Of a DNA stretch of 64,000 nt, positions 36,801 through 48,800 are shown piece after piece (the stretch's first letter is position 1; each line of letters opens with the position of its first letter). The notes beneath the pieces are model-generated. The model had not been told where the DNA came from, did no database searches, and saw nothing but the letters and a program-made list of their open reading frames with translations. This stretch comes from Calycina herbarum (Eukaryota > Ascomycota > Leotiomycetes > Helotiales > Pezizellaceae), in assembly GCA_001414485.1 (NCBI GenBank), contig LLEY01000045.1, forward strand, positions 354,658 through 418,657, in the 5' to 3' direction. The translations under genes were made by a program, and so were the position numbers.

Positions 36801-39450
36801 AGTTAAGCTATATAGTCGGACCCTAGCAGGTCTAGCGTCCTCTACTAAGTAGCTACGTTTCTAGTAGAGAAGGCTAAGTTAATTATTAAGTTATAAGAGC
36901 CTTCTCTTCTTCAGATAACCTCGTTATATAGTGTATTCCTCTCGAGCGCCTACTGTATAGCAAGCTTAAGAGTAAGGTCTACGTTCTAGTTATATCTCTT
37001 ATAGATATCCTAGAGAGAGTAGTAAGCGTTTAGGTCTCCTACTATAAGCGCTCTTCTTAGTCTTGCTTATTAAAGCATGTCCTTGATTAGTATTCACCTA
37101 GCTTATAAGTTATATACTAAGTAGACTATTGTTTCGTTCGCTCTCTTATCTATTATTATACTTACCTAGTTCTTACTAGTAGTATATGTCTAGCTTTCTT
37201 TTAAATACCTTTTATATATAAAGAGTATTACTACCCCGTTTAACTAAATCATATTATACCTTAAGCTTAAAGAGTAGCTTAGAGAGTCTCTCGCGCTATT
37301 CTACACTAGCTCTTAAATCGCTAGGATATCGTATTCCTTCTTATAATTTAGAGCTGCGTCGAGTACCTCTAGTGTCTTCCTCGTGTTCTAGTATAGTACT
37401 ATTACACTTATAGTAGTTCTATAGATAGTGTTTAGCCTACTTCCACTTCGTCTTCTTCTACTTAGTTCCCTGTTACACTAAGAGAGCTTCCTAGTCTTTC
37501 GAGGAACTAAGCAAGGTTACTCTCGTTTATAAGTCCTACTTTACTTATATCTGTCGGCATTCCTAGTACGGATCCTTACCTTAGTCTCTTTCTTATAGCT
37601 TATAAGCCCTCTTTATAGCTAAACGCGAATAGGTAGAGGGTCTCTACCTCTTCTTCTTTTAAAGCCCTTTATAGATTTATAAATAAGATTAGCTTATCTA
37701 GGTATCGTTCTCTTACTTGCCTATAGTACTATTCTCTTATTCAACACTCCTTTATAAATACTAGATGTTCTCCTCTATAATTCCTATATTTTACTAGGTA
37801 CTTCTTTAGATCCTTTTTACTAGAGTACTCCTCTTTACCCCCTTCGTACTTCTCGTACGTATACTAGGCGTACCTCTTCTCTTATTTATAGAAGCGTACT
37901 ATATACCTCTACTTCTAGTACTTAAAGCACCTCTAAGCTACTGCTTCTACTGTATATCTCTTATATATAAAGTGTTATACCTCCTATAACATCTCTCTTA
38001 AATATAGTCTTCTTACTTCTTCTATTATTACTACCTCTAGAATATAGTTCTAAAGAGCTAGCCTCTTCTAACCCTGGCGTTCTCTATACTTGCTCTCTTA
38101 TTATATAATCTTTAGTACCCTTATACTAGAGGCTTATAAGATACTCTATAGTATACCCGCTGTTCCTTCTTTATATATATCTGCCGAGACTCTCTTTACT
38201 AATACTATAAGCGTTCTTACTACTACTACTGCCTCTTATCCGAATACCTTCTTTACTCAGCTATTTATAACGAAACTCAAACGAACTAAACAAAGATGAC
38301 TAAGTCTCGAAGGTTAGTATATAGGTAAGAAGTATAGATACGCCGGGTTGTTTACTTAGAAGTGAACTCGTTACTTATATCAAAGATATTAAACAAGATA
38401 ATAAGATTAATAACTAAAGTTAAGTACGAAGCTCCTATCTAATAGTAGACGTGCCAGTCTTATATAGAACTGTAGTCTTCTGTTCTAATCGCTCTAGTCG
38501 CTCGCTCTGATCGCTTTAGTCGACAGGCGACTTAAGCGACTTAGGCGACTAGGTTACGTAATGTTTCTTATCTAAAGAAATCCATGGATCGCTTAGCTAG
38601 TCTAAGGATCCCTCTTTTTACTTATAAGAGTTTCCGATAGTACTTAACCTGTTAGAGCGCCGCCTAGTCTTCACTCGTTATATGTTTATATATAATTCGT
38701 AATACTATTATCTCGTATATATACTGCCTATTTCTCCTCTTTAAACTATATAATAATATCTCTGCTTTAAAGCTTTCTTACTATAATTGCTTCTACTCTA
38801 TATCCTCTTATATTTATAGCCTCTATTACCTCCTTTAGTAATAGCTTGTTCTTCCCTTCGTCTATTTCTATAGCCTAGACTGTAATCTCCTTTATATATT
38901 TAGCTAGTATAACGTATTCCCTTTATAGTATAGTTCCTACCTCTCTCTATAGCCCTCTAGCTCTAACCCTCTCTACCTACGTTAGAGTTCGTTCCTTTAT
39001 ACCTCTTATCTTCTTTACTACGATCGCGAGCTCCTCTTATAGAATACCTCTTATTATTATTTCGTCTCCTCCTTTCCTAGCTCTTCTATACTTGAGTACC
39101 TTTCCCGCTGCCTCGATAATTACCTTAATACCTCTTTCCTCTATTACCGAGTCAAGTATTACTTAGATTAGGCCCTTCTCTATCGCGTCCGCGTATTCCG
39201 ATGCTTCTCTCTATCCTCTCTTACTCTGCTCTTCCTCGTTCGTTGTTCCGCCTTCGCTGTTGGTTGTTAGCGCGTCGAAGAGAGAAGTAAGAGCTTCTTA
39301 TAAGCTCTCTATCCTACTACCACCACTGCTACGATTACTTAACATGATCGTAGAGTGCTTTATTCTCTTTCTAGACCGTCTAACGGTCGTCTAAATGTAT
39401 TTCGAGGCTTTTGAGGTTACTTTATATAATTCGAAGTTTTTTTTATATTA
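33816..39450 (-). mobile_element. Tad-like LINE retrotransposon, apparently full length, RIP-mutated
   Basis: A non-LTR element on the minus strand, flanked by the 13-bp duplication ACTTAAATAATAT (33,803-33,815 and 39,451-39,463). The 3' end (left) carries an (AAT)n tail. ORF1 starts near 39,345 (MLSNRSSGG) and includes a zinc-knuckle region near 37,900-38,000 in which cysteines have become tyrosines (RCFKY, RNYRGEH). ORF2 shows an endonuclease box, ALIVGDLNAYYSL, near 37,040, and a reverse transcriptase with LILFILFILILYD and GFVDNINLLI near 35,400-35,540 (FxDD with Asp to Asn). A solo LTR interrupts ORF1 at 38,266. About 5.2 kb without that insert, in the size range of fungal Tad elements. 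Confidence 0.85.
38266..38704 (-). repeat. Solo Gypsy LTR inside the LINE, 439 bp
   Basis: Starts TATAACG, ends CGTAATA, flanked by CTATT on both sides (38,261-38,265 and 38,705-38,709). It shares a sub-type with the solo LTR at 39,938 (CTAAACAAAG, AAGTCTCGAA) that differs from the Gypsy 2 LTRs. No internal element remains, so it probably results from LTR-LTR recombination. Confidence 0.9.
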
Positions 39451-39937
39451 ACTTAAATAATATAGAATTCTAAACGCTCTTTAAATCGAACGATTAGAAT
39501 ATGAAATAATTCTCTATACTTAATATATTTAAGTAAAGACCGGCTATTACTATATCGGTGTCGCTAGTAGTTCTAAGTACTCCGAATATACTAGGAAGAG
39601 TAAGCTCTATAACGTTAAAGAATAGAACTAAATACCTTTAACCTTTAAGTAGAAATCTCTTAATACTTAAAAGCAGCGGTTATAATAGAAGAAGGAAACC
39701 GCTTATAAGGTTTAAGAAGAAGCTATATAGAAGATCCTCTAATTACGGAAATAGTAACGCTTTCTTACTAAGTAGGAGTAGAAGATACTATATCGTAGAG
39801 AGAGACAGAGGTTCTCTACCTAGTAGCTCTATCTACTTCTATTAATTCTATTCCTAAGCTAGGCCTTAACCTAGCCTTCTTAGAGACCTTCTCTTTTAAC
39901 TACGAGATATAAGTAAACCTAGGTTTTACTAGTAGAA

Positions 39938-40394
39938 TATAACGAAACTTAAATAAACTAAACAAAGGTAACTAAGTCTCGAAAGTTAGTATATAGATAA
40001 GAAGTATAAATACGCCGGTGTGTTTACTTAGAAGTGAACTCGTTACTTATATTAAAGATATTAAATAAGATAATAAGATTAATAACTAAAGTTAAGTACG
40101 AAGCTTCTATCTAACAGTAGACGTGCTAGTCTTTATATAGAACCTTCGTCTCTTCTAGGTAGATAGGATCGTCTATCGTTCTAGTTAACTAGATCGCCTA
40201 GATCGCTAGTTAACCTAGGTAATCCTTTATATTACGTAACCTCTAACGTGCTTCTAATAGTAAGATCCTAGAATTCTTAAATACCTCTATATTATAGATT
40301 TCTTTCTATATTACCTTCTATTTCCTAGACGTTATACCTTGTTCTATTAAAGCGTTATCTAGACTACTTATTACGTAAAACGTGATTCGTAATA
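39938..40394 (-). repeat. Solo Gypsy LTR inside the Gypsy 2 chromodomain, 457 bp
   Basis: Starts TATAACG, ends CGTAATA, flanked by TAGAA at 39,933-39,937 and 40,395-40,399. It splits the chromodomain of Gypsy 2, whose two halves join in phase when it is removed (compare the intact copy at 32,950-33,180 on the + strand). Confidence 0.9.
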
Positions 40395-41099
40395 TAGAAT
40401 TCCTAAAGTTCTACTAGGTACTAGTTAAGGTTGCTTTTTAGCTCTTAGGTGTTTTCTAAGTATAAGTAATCTATCTATTTTATTAAGTACTTAATCTTAC
40501 CTCTAATAATATAGTAGTCTAAAATCCTCTTAACTTCGTATTTAGCGTTTAGGTTAAGTAGTTAGATTTCTATAAGTAAAGCTAGTAGTGCTCCTAGTAG
40601 TACTAGTTTAAGTAGAGATATATAGAATACTAGGTATATATTCATAGTTCGTAGTAATACTAATTTATAATTCAAGGGTTCTCTAACTTACTTAATTCTA
40701 AATAGTCCTAGTTTCTTATAGTCTAGTTTATTACTTAGTCTCTTAGTATTAATGTTTTTCTATACTAAATAAACTTTATCTCTCTCTTTTAACGTTAGCT
40801 TCTAACTACGTTATTTATTATAGTAGTATATATTTCGTTCTACTACGAACTATAAATCCTCTACTAGTTTCTTATATAGCTTTTTAATCTTTAAGACTTA
40901 AATTCGAGTAAGTTAGTTATCTATTATTAAAGTTAATAGTTCTTAATATACTATTAATTCGTATCTAAAGTTAGTATAAAATAGTATAACTAGTATTATT
41001 TCTATTATTAAACTATTATAAGCGAATTATACTAGTAGTAGTAATTCTACCTAGTTATCTTACTAGTAGTTTATATAATAATAAAGATATATTTTAACT

Positions 41100-41723
41100 A
41101 ATATAGTATACTAGAACCTCGGACACTCTAGGACCTTAGACACTTTTCCTTACTCTACTACCTAGATATAAGATTAAATTACTATAATATATAACATTTA
41201 CTTAAACTACTCGAAATCTAATAAACTAATTATATCTATAGCTTTATAACACGTTCGTATATTATAACTACTCTTTCTATAAGTTCTACAACGTTAAATC
41301 GTCGATTACCTCTTATTTTAATCACTTTTCCTAGAAAACTTATTCTTTTATACTTACTCCTTAGTATCTCGCTAAGCTAATATAGCTACTGTCTCGAAAA
41401 TAGAAGTTAGTAAGCTTTCTTAATAACGTATAATATGATTTTTAACTAGAGTTATTTACGAAAGAGCGTTAGTTAGATTATAAAGCGTCTAAGAGACCTA
41501 AGAGTTAGTATAGGCTAATAGAGTGCTTAGAGGTGTTAGAGTCTATAACTTAATATCTAGCTTAGAGATTATAGCCTAAGAATCTAGAGGTACTAGACCA
41601 GCTCTATAGAACCCGGCTTTAGCGTTTTAGATTATAATTAACTGATTATAAGCTATATAAAAGACTATAAAGAATTCGACCTTAGTAATATAATTTATAT
41701 AAGCTTTGATAAAGGTCTTAATT
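41100..41723 (-). mobile_element. pogo/Fot-like fragment P4 (one terminus and transposase C-terminus)
   Basis: A terminus like those of the other pogo elements lies at about 41,100-41,150: AGAACCTCGGACACT, then AGGACCTTAGACAC and TTTTCC. It is followed on the minus strand by the same C-terminal transposase text as at 47,990-48,470. Similarity stops near 41,723, where Gypsy 2 reverse transcriptase resumes. No second terminus was found. The left end is approximate. Confidence 0.62.
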
Positions 41724-43195
41724 TAACGTCTATATATACGTTTAAGAGTACTTTAAAAGTTTAAAGTAAGAGTCTACTATAATAAGCCTTTATAAGACTT
41801 CTCTAATATATCTCTTATATTCCTCTTTAAATTCTAAAAATATAAGAATATTATCTAGATAATATATAATAGTTACTTTTAGAAGATCCTCTAGTATTTT
41901 ATTATCTAGTTTCTAGCTATCTATATATACCTAGTAGTTTCCTTACTTAAATATTCTTATAAAAGCCTAGGTTTCTTCTACCTCTAGTCTTATATTACGA
42001 ACTTCTTCTTCTAAACTAGATAATAAGTCTAATAACTTAGAGGAACTAGTAGAGAGTAGTAACTTATACTCTATTTAAAAAGACTATATATACTTCTTCT
42101 CTAATTACGTGTTATAGTATTCTTTAAGAAGTGGGTTACTATTATTATTAGTATCTTATACTATACTAGCTATTTCCTCGTTTTTAACTTAGGTTCTATA
42201 TTCTTATATCTTAAGTTCCTCTTCTATAAATTCTTATCTTTTAAGTACTACTACTATCTACTAATAAGTAGTATTAAGATACTTTTTTCCTTTCTATAGT
42301 TTCTTTATTATATTCTTACTATACTTACTAGCTCTATAACTAGAAAGGCTATATAAGTAATATAAGTTTTACTTATATTATTTAGTATATTCTTTCTAGA
42401 AAAGATCTTCTTTCTTAAAAGATTTCTTTTTAGTAGTATCTAGTTCTATTAGTTATAGCTATTAGCTACGTTTTAACTTTCTATATTTAGTAGAGTAATA
42501 ACTATATTAGCCTTTTCTTTTAAGACTTCGCTTATAAGCTTAGTTATCGATTTTAATAGTAAGGTTAACTATTTTACTAAGATCTTCTAGTTGTTCTCTC
42601 TAGGAAATTTCGTCTTTTATATAGCTCTTAAGTTCTTAGTAGAAGTAGGCTTTAAGAGCTAAGTCTTCTTATTCTACTCTACTAGCGAATTATTAGAAGC
42701 GTGCTATATAATTAGTAGCTGACTTCTCTTATTATAATTCTAATAATTATTATTTAGTAGTTCTTTTAGTATTAATATCTCTAAATACTCTTCTTATCTT
42801 TCTCTTAAATCTATTCTAGGTCTTAAAAATCTTATTTGTTTTATCCTAGTAATCTTTAGTCTAATCCGTTTCTAGTAATTTAAGATAGTTCTATAAGAAC
42901 GTCTTAATCTAGTTAAGAGCTAGTCTATATAAGAAGGTAGTAGCCTATATTATCTTTTCTAGGTTATTAGTAAACTTTATAAGGTTAAAAGCGATATATA
43001 TCTTATACTAGAGTAAGAAGCTTCGAAGCTTAGTTCTCTTACTAAGATAAGAGTCTAGGACCTTAACCTTAATACGATTATAGTATACGGATATAGTAGT
43101 AACTACTTAAGCTAGTACTGCTAAGCTAGTAGTAGAGGAAGGTGTCTAATATAAAGTTATTATAATAATATTAGCTTTAGAAGTAGTACTTAAAA

Positions 43196-43667
43196 TATAA
43201 CGAAACTAGTATCTAACTTATAAAGGTATTAAGTTCGACAGTTAGTATATAAGTAAAGAAGACAACTATTATATTATATTTACTTAGAAGTAAACTCGTT
43301 ACTTATATTAAAGATATTAAAGCAAAGTAATAAGATTAATAACTAAAATTAAGTACGAAGCTTCTATCTAATAGTAGACGTACTAGTCTTATATAGAACC
43401 TTCGTTCTCTAAGTATACCGCTTATATCGCTTATATCGCTTATATCGCTTATATCGCTCGCTATTAGAGCGATTAAGACGATATAGGCGATTACGTTATA
43501 TAACCGTATATAACTTCTAATAGTCTTATAATAGTAAGATTCTAAAACTCTTAAATACCTTCTATATTACTAATTCCCTCTTATATTACCTTCTATTCCC
43601 TAGATATTATATCTTATTCTATTAGAGCGCCGTCTAAACTACTTACTATATTCCGTGATTCGTAATA
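43196..43667 (-). repeat. LTR of Gypsy 2 (its 5' LTR), 472 bp
   Basis: Begins TATAACG, ends CGTAATA and is followed by CTAGC, the right half of the target duplication shared with 33,216-33,220. Confidence 0.88.
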
Positions 43668-44274
43668 CTAGCTTAGGAATAGAATCGATAGAAGTCGATA
43701 GAGCTACTAGGTAGATAACCTCTATCTCTCTCTACTCTCTCTATTCTTTTTCCTTCTTTTCTTTTTCTCTCTCTTCTATCTTATTAAGCTTCTATAGATT
43801 TAAGAGACTATAACGTAGTATCTCCTACTCTCGCTTAGTAAGGAAGTGTTATTATTTCTATAGCTAAAGGATCTTCTATATAGCCTCTTCTTAAACCTTA
43901 TAAGCGGTTTCCTTCTCTTATTATAATCGCCGCTTCTAAGTATTAAAGGATTTCTACTTAAAGAATAAAGGTATTTAGTTTTATTTCTTAACGTTATAGA
44001 GCTTACCTTTCCTAGTATATTTAAAGTACTTAGAACTACTAACGACGCTAATATAGCGACGGCTAGTCTTTGCTTAAGTATATTAAGTATAGAGAATTAC
44101 TTCACGTTCTAATTATTTAATTTAAAGAGTGTTTAGAATTCTATATTATTTAAGTCTATCTTTATAAATAGGTGTTAATAATATAATAGAAGGAAGAGAA
44201 GACTACTAGTTTCTTAATAATATTTCTTAGGCTATACTTAGGCGTAGAGACACGCTAGTCTAAGAAGGGAATAG

Positions 44275-44718
44275 TATTATAAATTATAGAATATAGTAAG
44301 TAGTCTAGATAATACTCTAATAGAATAAGATATAATATCTAGGTTATAGAAGGTAATATAAGAGGAAATTAGTAATATAAAGAGTATTTAAGAATTTTAG
44401 AATCTTCCTATTATAGAACTATTAGAAGTTACGTACGGTTATATAACGTAATCACTTATATTACCTACATCGCCTAGATCGTAAGCGATATAAGCGATAT
44501 ACTTAAAGAACGAAGGTTCTATATAAGACTAGTATATCTGCTATTAGATAGAAGCTTCGTACTTAACTTTAGTTATTAATCTTATTACTTTGCTTTAACA
44601 TCTTTAATATAAGTAACGAGTTTACTTCTAAGTAAATATAATATAATAGTTGTCTTCTTTACCTATATACTAACTGTCGAACTTAATATCTTTATAGTTA
44701 GATACCGGTTTCGTTATA
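44275..44718 (+). repeat. 3' LTR of Gypsy 1, 444 bp
   Basis: Reverse complement of the other four LTRs: begins TATTATAAATTATAG and ends GGTTTCGTTATA. Its orientation agrees with the + strand coding direction of Gypsy 1. No matching left LTR was seen. Confidence 0.82.
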
Positions 44719-45816
44719 ATTATATATATTAACAACGTATACTTTAGCTTTCTTAACTAGCTTCTTTCGAGGTTTTCTACGTCCTCTCTTTAGTAGTAAT
44801 TCGATAAGTCTCTCTTCTAGATTAGTATCCTAGTCTTAACTATTACTTTATAATATTTCTAGAATTAAAAGCTCTAGCTCTTCGATAACTTTACTAAATC
44901 GAGGCTTTACTACTATAGATTAGAATCTTATACTACTATTAAGTATAATAATAATATTCTTATCTTTGATATTTAAAAGTAGATATAGTCTTATCTATTT
45001 ACTCTTCTTATTTAGTATCTCTCTCTAGACTTATATATTAGATCTAAGAGATATATTCTTTAGATAATTTAATAGTCTACTATAGATATTAAGAGCGTCG
45101 TTGACTTATCTCTTAGTACGGTACTTTATAACTTCTTAAGAAGCTCGCTTAACTATATTAGCTTATCTAATATTATTAGAAGAAAAGACGTCTTATTTAG
45201 TTATTTAAGAGTAAGCTCTAAATACTAGTATAGTAGGAACTAATCTATTTAGTCTAGCTATTATAACAGATGTAAATAAATAGCTTTTACTAGTACGCTA
45301 GCCGGCTAAAAGGTATAAGAATTAATCGACAGACTAATTCGCTATTCTACTACTTAATAGAAATCCTAGTATAACACTGCCTACGTAACCTCTAGCTACG
45401 TAACAGCTGTTACAGCTATATTATTAATAGCTTTAAATACTATCTAAAAAGCTATCTCTTTTATAAGATCTAGATAGTCTTTATATATTACTTAATATAC
45501 TCGGCGTACTAGTCTATAGTATCGTTCGACGATTCTAACTAATTAGTATACTTCTACTAGAATACTTTCTATAGCTCTTATATATTCGTTGAATTCCTTA
45601 CTAACGAGGTTAGTTCTAGTATCTATAGTAATAATATCTAGAGAATCTAAATAGACGTCTATCTAGTATTTCTTTAACTTATCTTAGATATACTTTGCTT
45701 TTATAGTCTTTAACTATCTACTAGCTTAAAAGCGAGTAGCTTCGTCTATACTATATAGAACTACTTCTTCGTTAATAAAGAATATATTAATATATATTTA
45801 AAAGTTAAATACGATA
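44719..45816 (-). mobile_element. LTR-retrotransposon integrase fragment
   Basis: On the minus strand an integrase can be read from about 45,800 to 44,740: YSIDEATRF, DIITIDTRTN, FNEYIRAI, LVERYYRLVRR, FKAINNIAV, RLVPTILVF, VNDALN and, near 44,905, IVVKPRFS. This is a different family from the two chromoviruses. I think it is a fungal Ty1/copia-type polyprotein but am not certain. It is cut by pogo element P7 at 45,817. The sequence to the right of P7 (49,539-49,740) may be its continuation. Confidence 0.65.
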
Positions 45817-48800
45817 AGGTAGTTTATTAGTATCTCGCTAATATTAGTACCTCGCTACTTTTCCTCTTATAATTTACTTTACTATATAATAAATCAACTA
45901 TAACCTATAAAATTTATTAAAACTAATCGGATTCTAATTAACTAGATATATCTATATCTTCTTAGTAGGTTTATATATTATAACTAGCTTTTCTATAACG
46001 TGGTTTATTAGAACCTAGCGTATATCAGAACCTGGCGTACTTTTCCTATCTTCTCTATATTATTATTTTAATACACGTTATCTTAACAACTACTAATAGA
46101 AATTCAAACTTAAGAAGCTCGAATTATCTTAGCTATCGAGGCTATCCGATTATCTAAAAAGCTTAGTCGTCGAGCTGCTATAAAAATCTACAAAGTCCTT
46201 AAAACTAGCCTTCGCTGTAGAATAAACAGCTAACTTCCTCTTCTAGAACGACGGCTAGTAAATATTAAATTAACTTAACTCGAGGAGGAAGTAATTCTTT
46301 AGAATATACTTAACTTAGATTCTAGAGGGTTTGTACCCCGGCTAGCTAGTATAGAAGATATAGCAAATTATATCCTCGAATTATAGAGAGGGAAACGCGT
46401 TAGTAAGCTTTAAATATATCGATTTATATAACGATAACTAGAGTTAAAGACGCGTTTTAATCGCGTTTACGACTTCTAAAGAGCCTTATACAAAGATCCT
46501 AACCTAATTAACACGTGGTTCCGACTTGTATAAAATATAAGAGTAAAATACAGCGTTTTAGATTACGATTTCTATAACTTCGACGAAACAGGCTTTATAA
46601 TAGATATGATTTGCTCTATAATAGTTATTACACGTGTAGATCGACGTAGCAGAGGTAAGGCAGTTCAGCTAGGTAATCGGGAATAGGCTATAGTAATTGC
46701 TTATATTAATAGCAAGGGTTAGGATGTCTCTCTATTTTTAGTCGTCTAAGAGAAGAATTATCTTACGAATTAGTATATAGACAGCGGCCTCCTATACGAC
46801 TAGGTTATTAAACCGATAAGTAATAGATAGATAAACAACGAGATAGGTCTAGAATAGCTAAAACACTTTAATAAATATACTACTAGTTATATAAAGGGTC
46901 TATATCGAATGCTAGTGTTAGATAGGCATAAGAGTTATAAATCGGCCGAATTTTAAGAGTATTATAAAGTATATAATATTATAACTCTTAGACTACCTCT
47001 CTACTTATTCTATATAACCTAATCACTTGATATTAGATACTTTAGTATATTAAAGCAGGTGTATAGTCGGCAGATTAAGACGTTTATCAAAGCCTATATT
47101 AACTATATTACGAAGGTAGAGTTCTTTTTAGCTTTTATAACAGTATATAAAGAATTAATAATAGTCTAGAACGCTTAAGCTGGATTCCGTAGAGCTGGCC
47201 TAGTACCTTTTAACTCGTAAGTAGTACTTTCAAAGCTTGACGTAAGGTTACGGACTCTAACTCTTCTAAGACTCTCTACTGCTAATTCTAATACTTAGAT
47301 CTTCTAAACTCTCTTAAACCCTACTAAAGCGCTCTTATAATCGACTCTTGTTTAGAAACGGATTACCTGTTAATAGGGGAGCTCGCCGACTCTACTATTT
47401 AAGACAGTTGCTATATTAGCAAAAGATATAGAGCGAATAGCCTATAAGATAACCTTATTATCTACTAAAGTACGTACTCTTTAAGCAGCGAATAAAGCCT
47501 TAAGCAAACGCCGTAGAGCTAAAAAGACTCGTGTATATCAAGAGAGGGCACTTATAGTAGAGGATATCTAAGATCTTTTAACTTAAAAGGACGTTAATAA
47601 GCAAGTACGACACGACTTACTTATAGAGGGAGGTAATAAGAAGGAGGGGCAATCGTCTAGACAGCGTTATAGCACTTATAGAAAAGCTGGTTATAATATA
47701 TAAACTTGTTAAATAGATATAGATATGTCTAATTCTTCAGATTCTAAGTAGTTATAGTTAATTTAATATATTATAGTTAATTTATTAATATTCAAAGTTA
47801 AATGCTAAGGAAAAGTACGCCAGGTCCTAATATACGCCAGGTTCTGATAAACCACGTTAAGTACTATAGTACTACCTAGATAGTTATCTCTTCTTCCGAT
47901 TACCTCTCTCTATACGTAAGTTATATTATATCTACTTATCTATATTCTTCTAAGCTAAAATATCCTATATATCCTCTACTATAAGTGTACTCTCTTAACG
48001 GATACGAGTCTTTTTAGCTCTACAGCGTTTACTTAGAGCTTTATTTACTACTTAAAGAGTATATATCTTAGTAGATAGAAGAGTTATCTTATAAGCTATT
48101 CGCTCTATACTCTTTGCTAATATAGTAACTGTCTTAAAAAGTAGGGTTAGTAAGCTTCTCTAATAACAGATAATTCGATTTTAAATAAGAGTTAATTATA
48201 AAAGAGCTTTGGTTAGGTTAGAAGAGGTCTAGGATATCTAAGAGAGAGAGTTAGTACTAGACAGCCGAGAGGGAGTTAGAGTTTATAATCTTACGTTAAG
48301 CTTTAAAAGGACTGCTTACGAGTTAAAAGGTACTAGGCCAGCTCTATAGAATCTAGCTTTAGCGTTTTAGATTATTATTAACTCTAAATACGCTGCTTTA
48401 AAAGCTAGAAAGAACTCGACCTTAGTAATATAGTTAATATAAGCTTTAATAAAAGTCTTAATTTAACAACTATACACCTATTTTAATATACTAAAACATC
48501 TGATATTAAGTAGCTAGGTTAAATAAGAAGAGTAAGAAGATAGTCTAAGAGTTATAATATTATATATCTTATAGTACTCTTAGAATTCAGCGGATTCGTA
48601 ACTCTTATATCTATTAAGAACTAGTATATAGTATAGACTCTTTACTTAACTAGTAGTATACTTATTAAAGTGTTATAGCTATTCTAGACCTATCTCGTTA
48701 TTAGTCTATCTATTACTTATAAGTTTAATTACCTAATAGTTTAGAAGATCGCTCTTAGTATACTAATTCGCGAGATAATTCTTCTCTTAAACTACTAAAA

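Larger units (their letters stand above)
33221..43667 (-). mobile_element. Gypsy chromovirus 2 (-), nested in Gypsy 1 and itself interrupted
   Basis: Bounded by LTRs at 33,221-33,683 and 43,196-43,667 and flanked by the same 5-bp sequence CTAGC (33,216-33,220 and 43,668-43,672), so it is one insertion of 10.4 kb. Read on the minus strand: gag-like region about 43,190-42,130, reverse transcriptase box YLDNILIF near 41,860, integrase (DNXVELL, FAYNS, ILFYTNFRYE) near 41,050-40,930, and chromodomain near 40,620-40,400 and 39,937-39,870. It contains the LINE (33,816-39,450), a solo LTR (39,938-40,394) and pogo fragment P4. Gag and reverse transcriptase seem joined by a deletion. It belongs to the same family as Gypsy 1. 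It is inactive. Confidence 0.8.
30688..44718 (+). mobile_element. Gypsy chromovirus 1 (+): integrase end, chromodomain and 3' LTR, split by insertions
   Basis: The element survives in three pieces: 30,688-31,033 (integrase C-terminus: ILFYTNFRYK, then ERDKVYL and LNYKKLGLF), 32,894-33,220 (chromodomain: ILNYYIIRSKIKYLIKYIDY and LENT, i.e. RIP-altered W-x-x-W) and 43,668-44,718 (3' untranslated part and LTR). They are separated by pogo element P3 and by Gypsy 2. Joining 33,220 to 43,673 across the CTAGC duplication restores sequence that is continuous in the opposite-strand copy at 39,840-39,870, which supports the reconstruction. Its 3' LTR is 44,275-44,718. No 5' LTR of this family was found on the left, so the element is truncated. 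Confidence 0.78.

Noticed and set aside
38090..38299. 69-codon open frame in the LINE
   Set aside because: It runs across the LINE/solo-LTR junction on the strand opposite to the LINE proteins, so it is chance.
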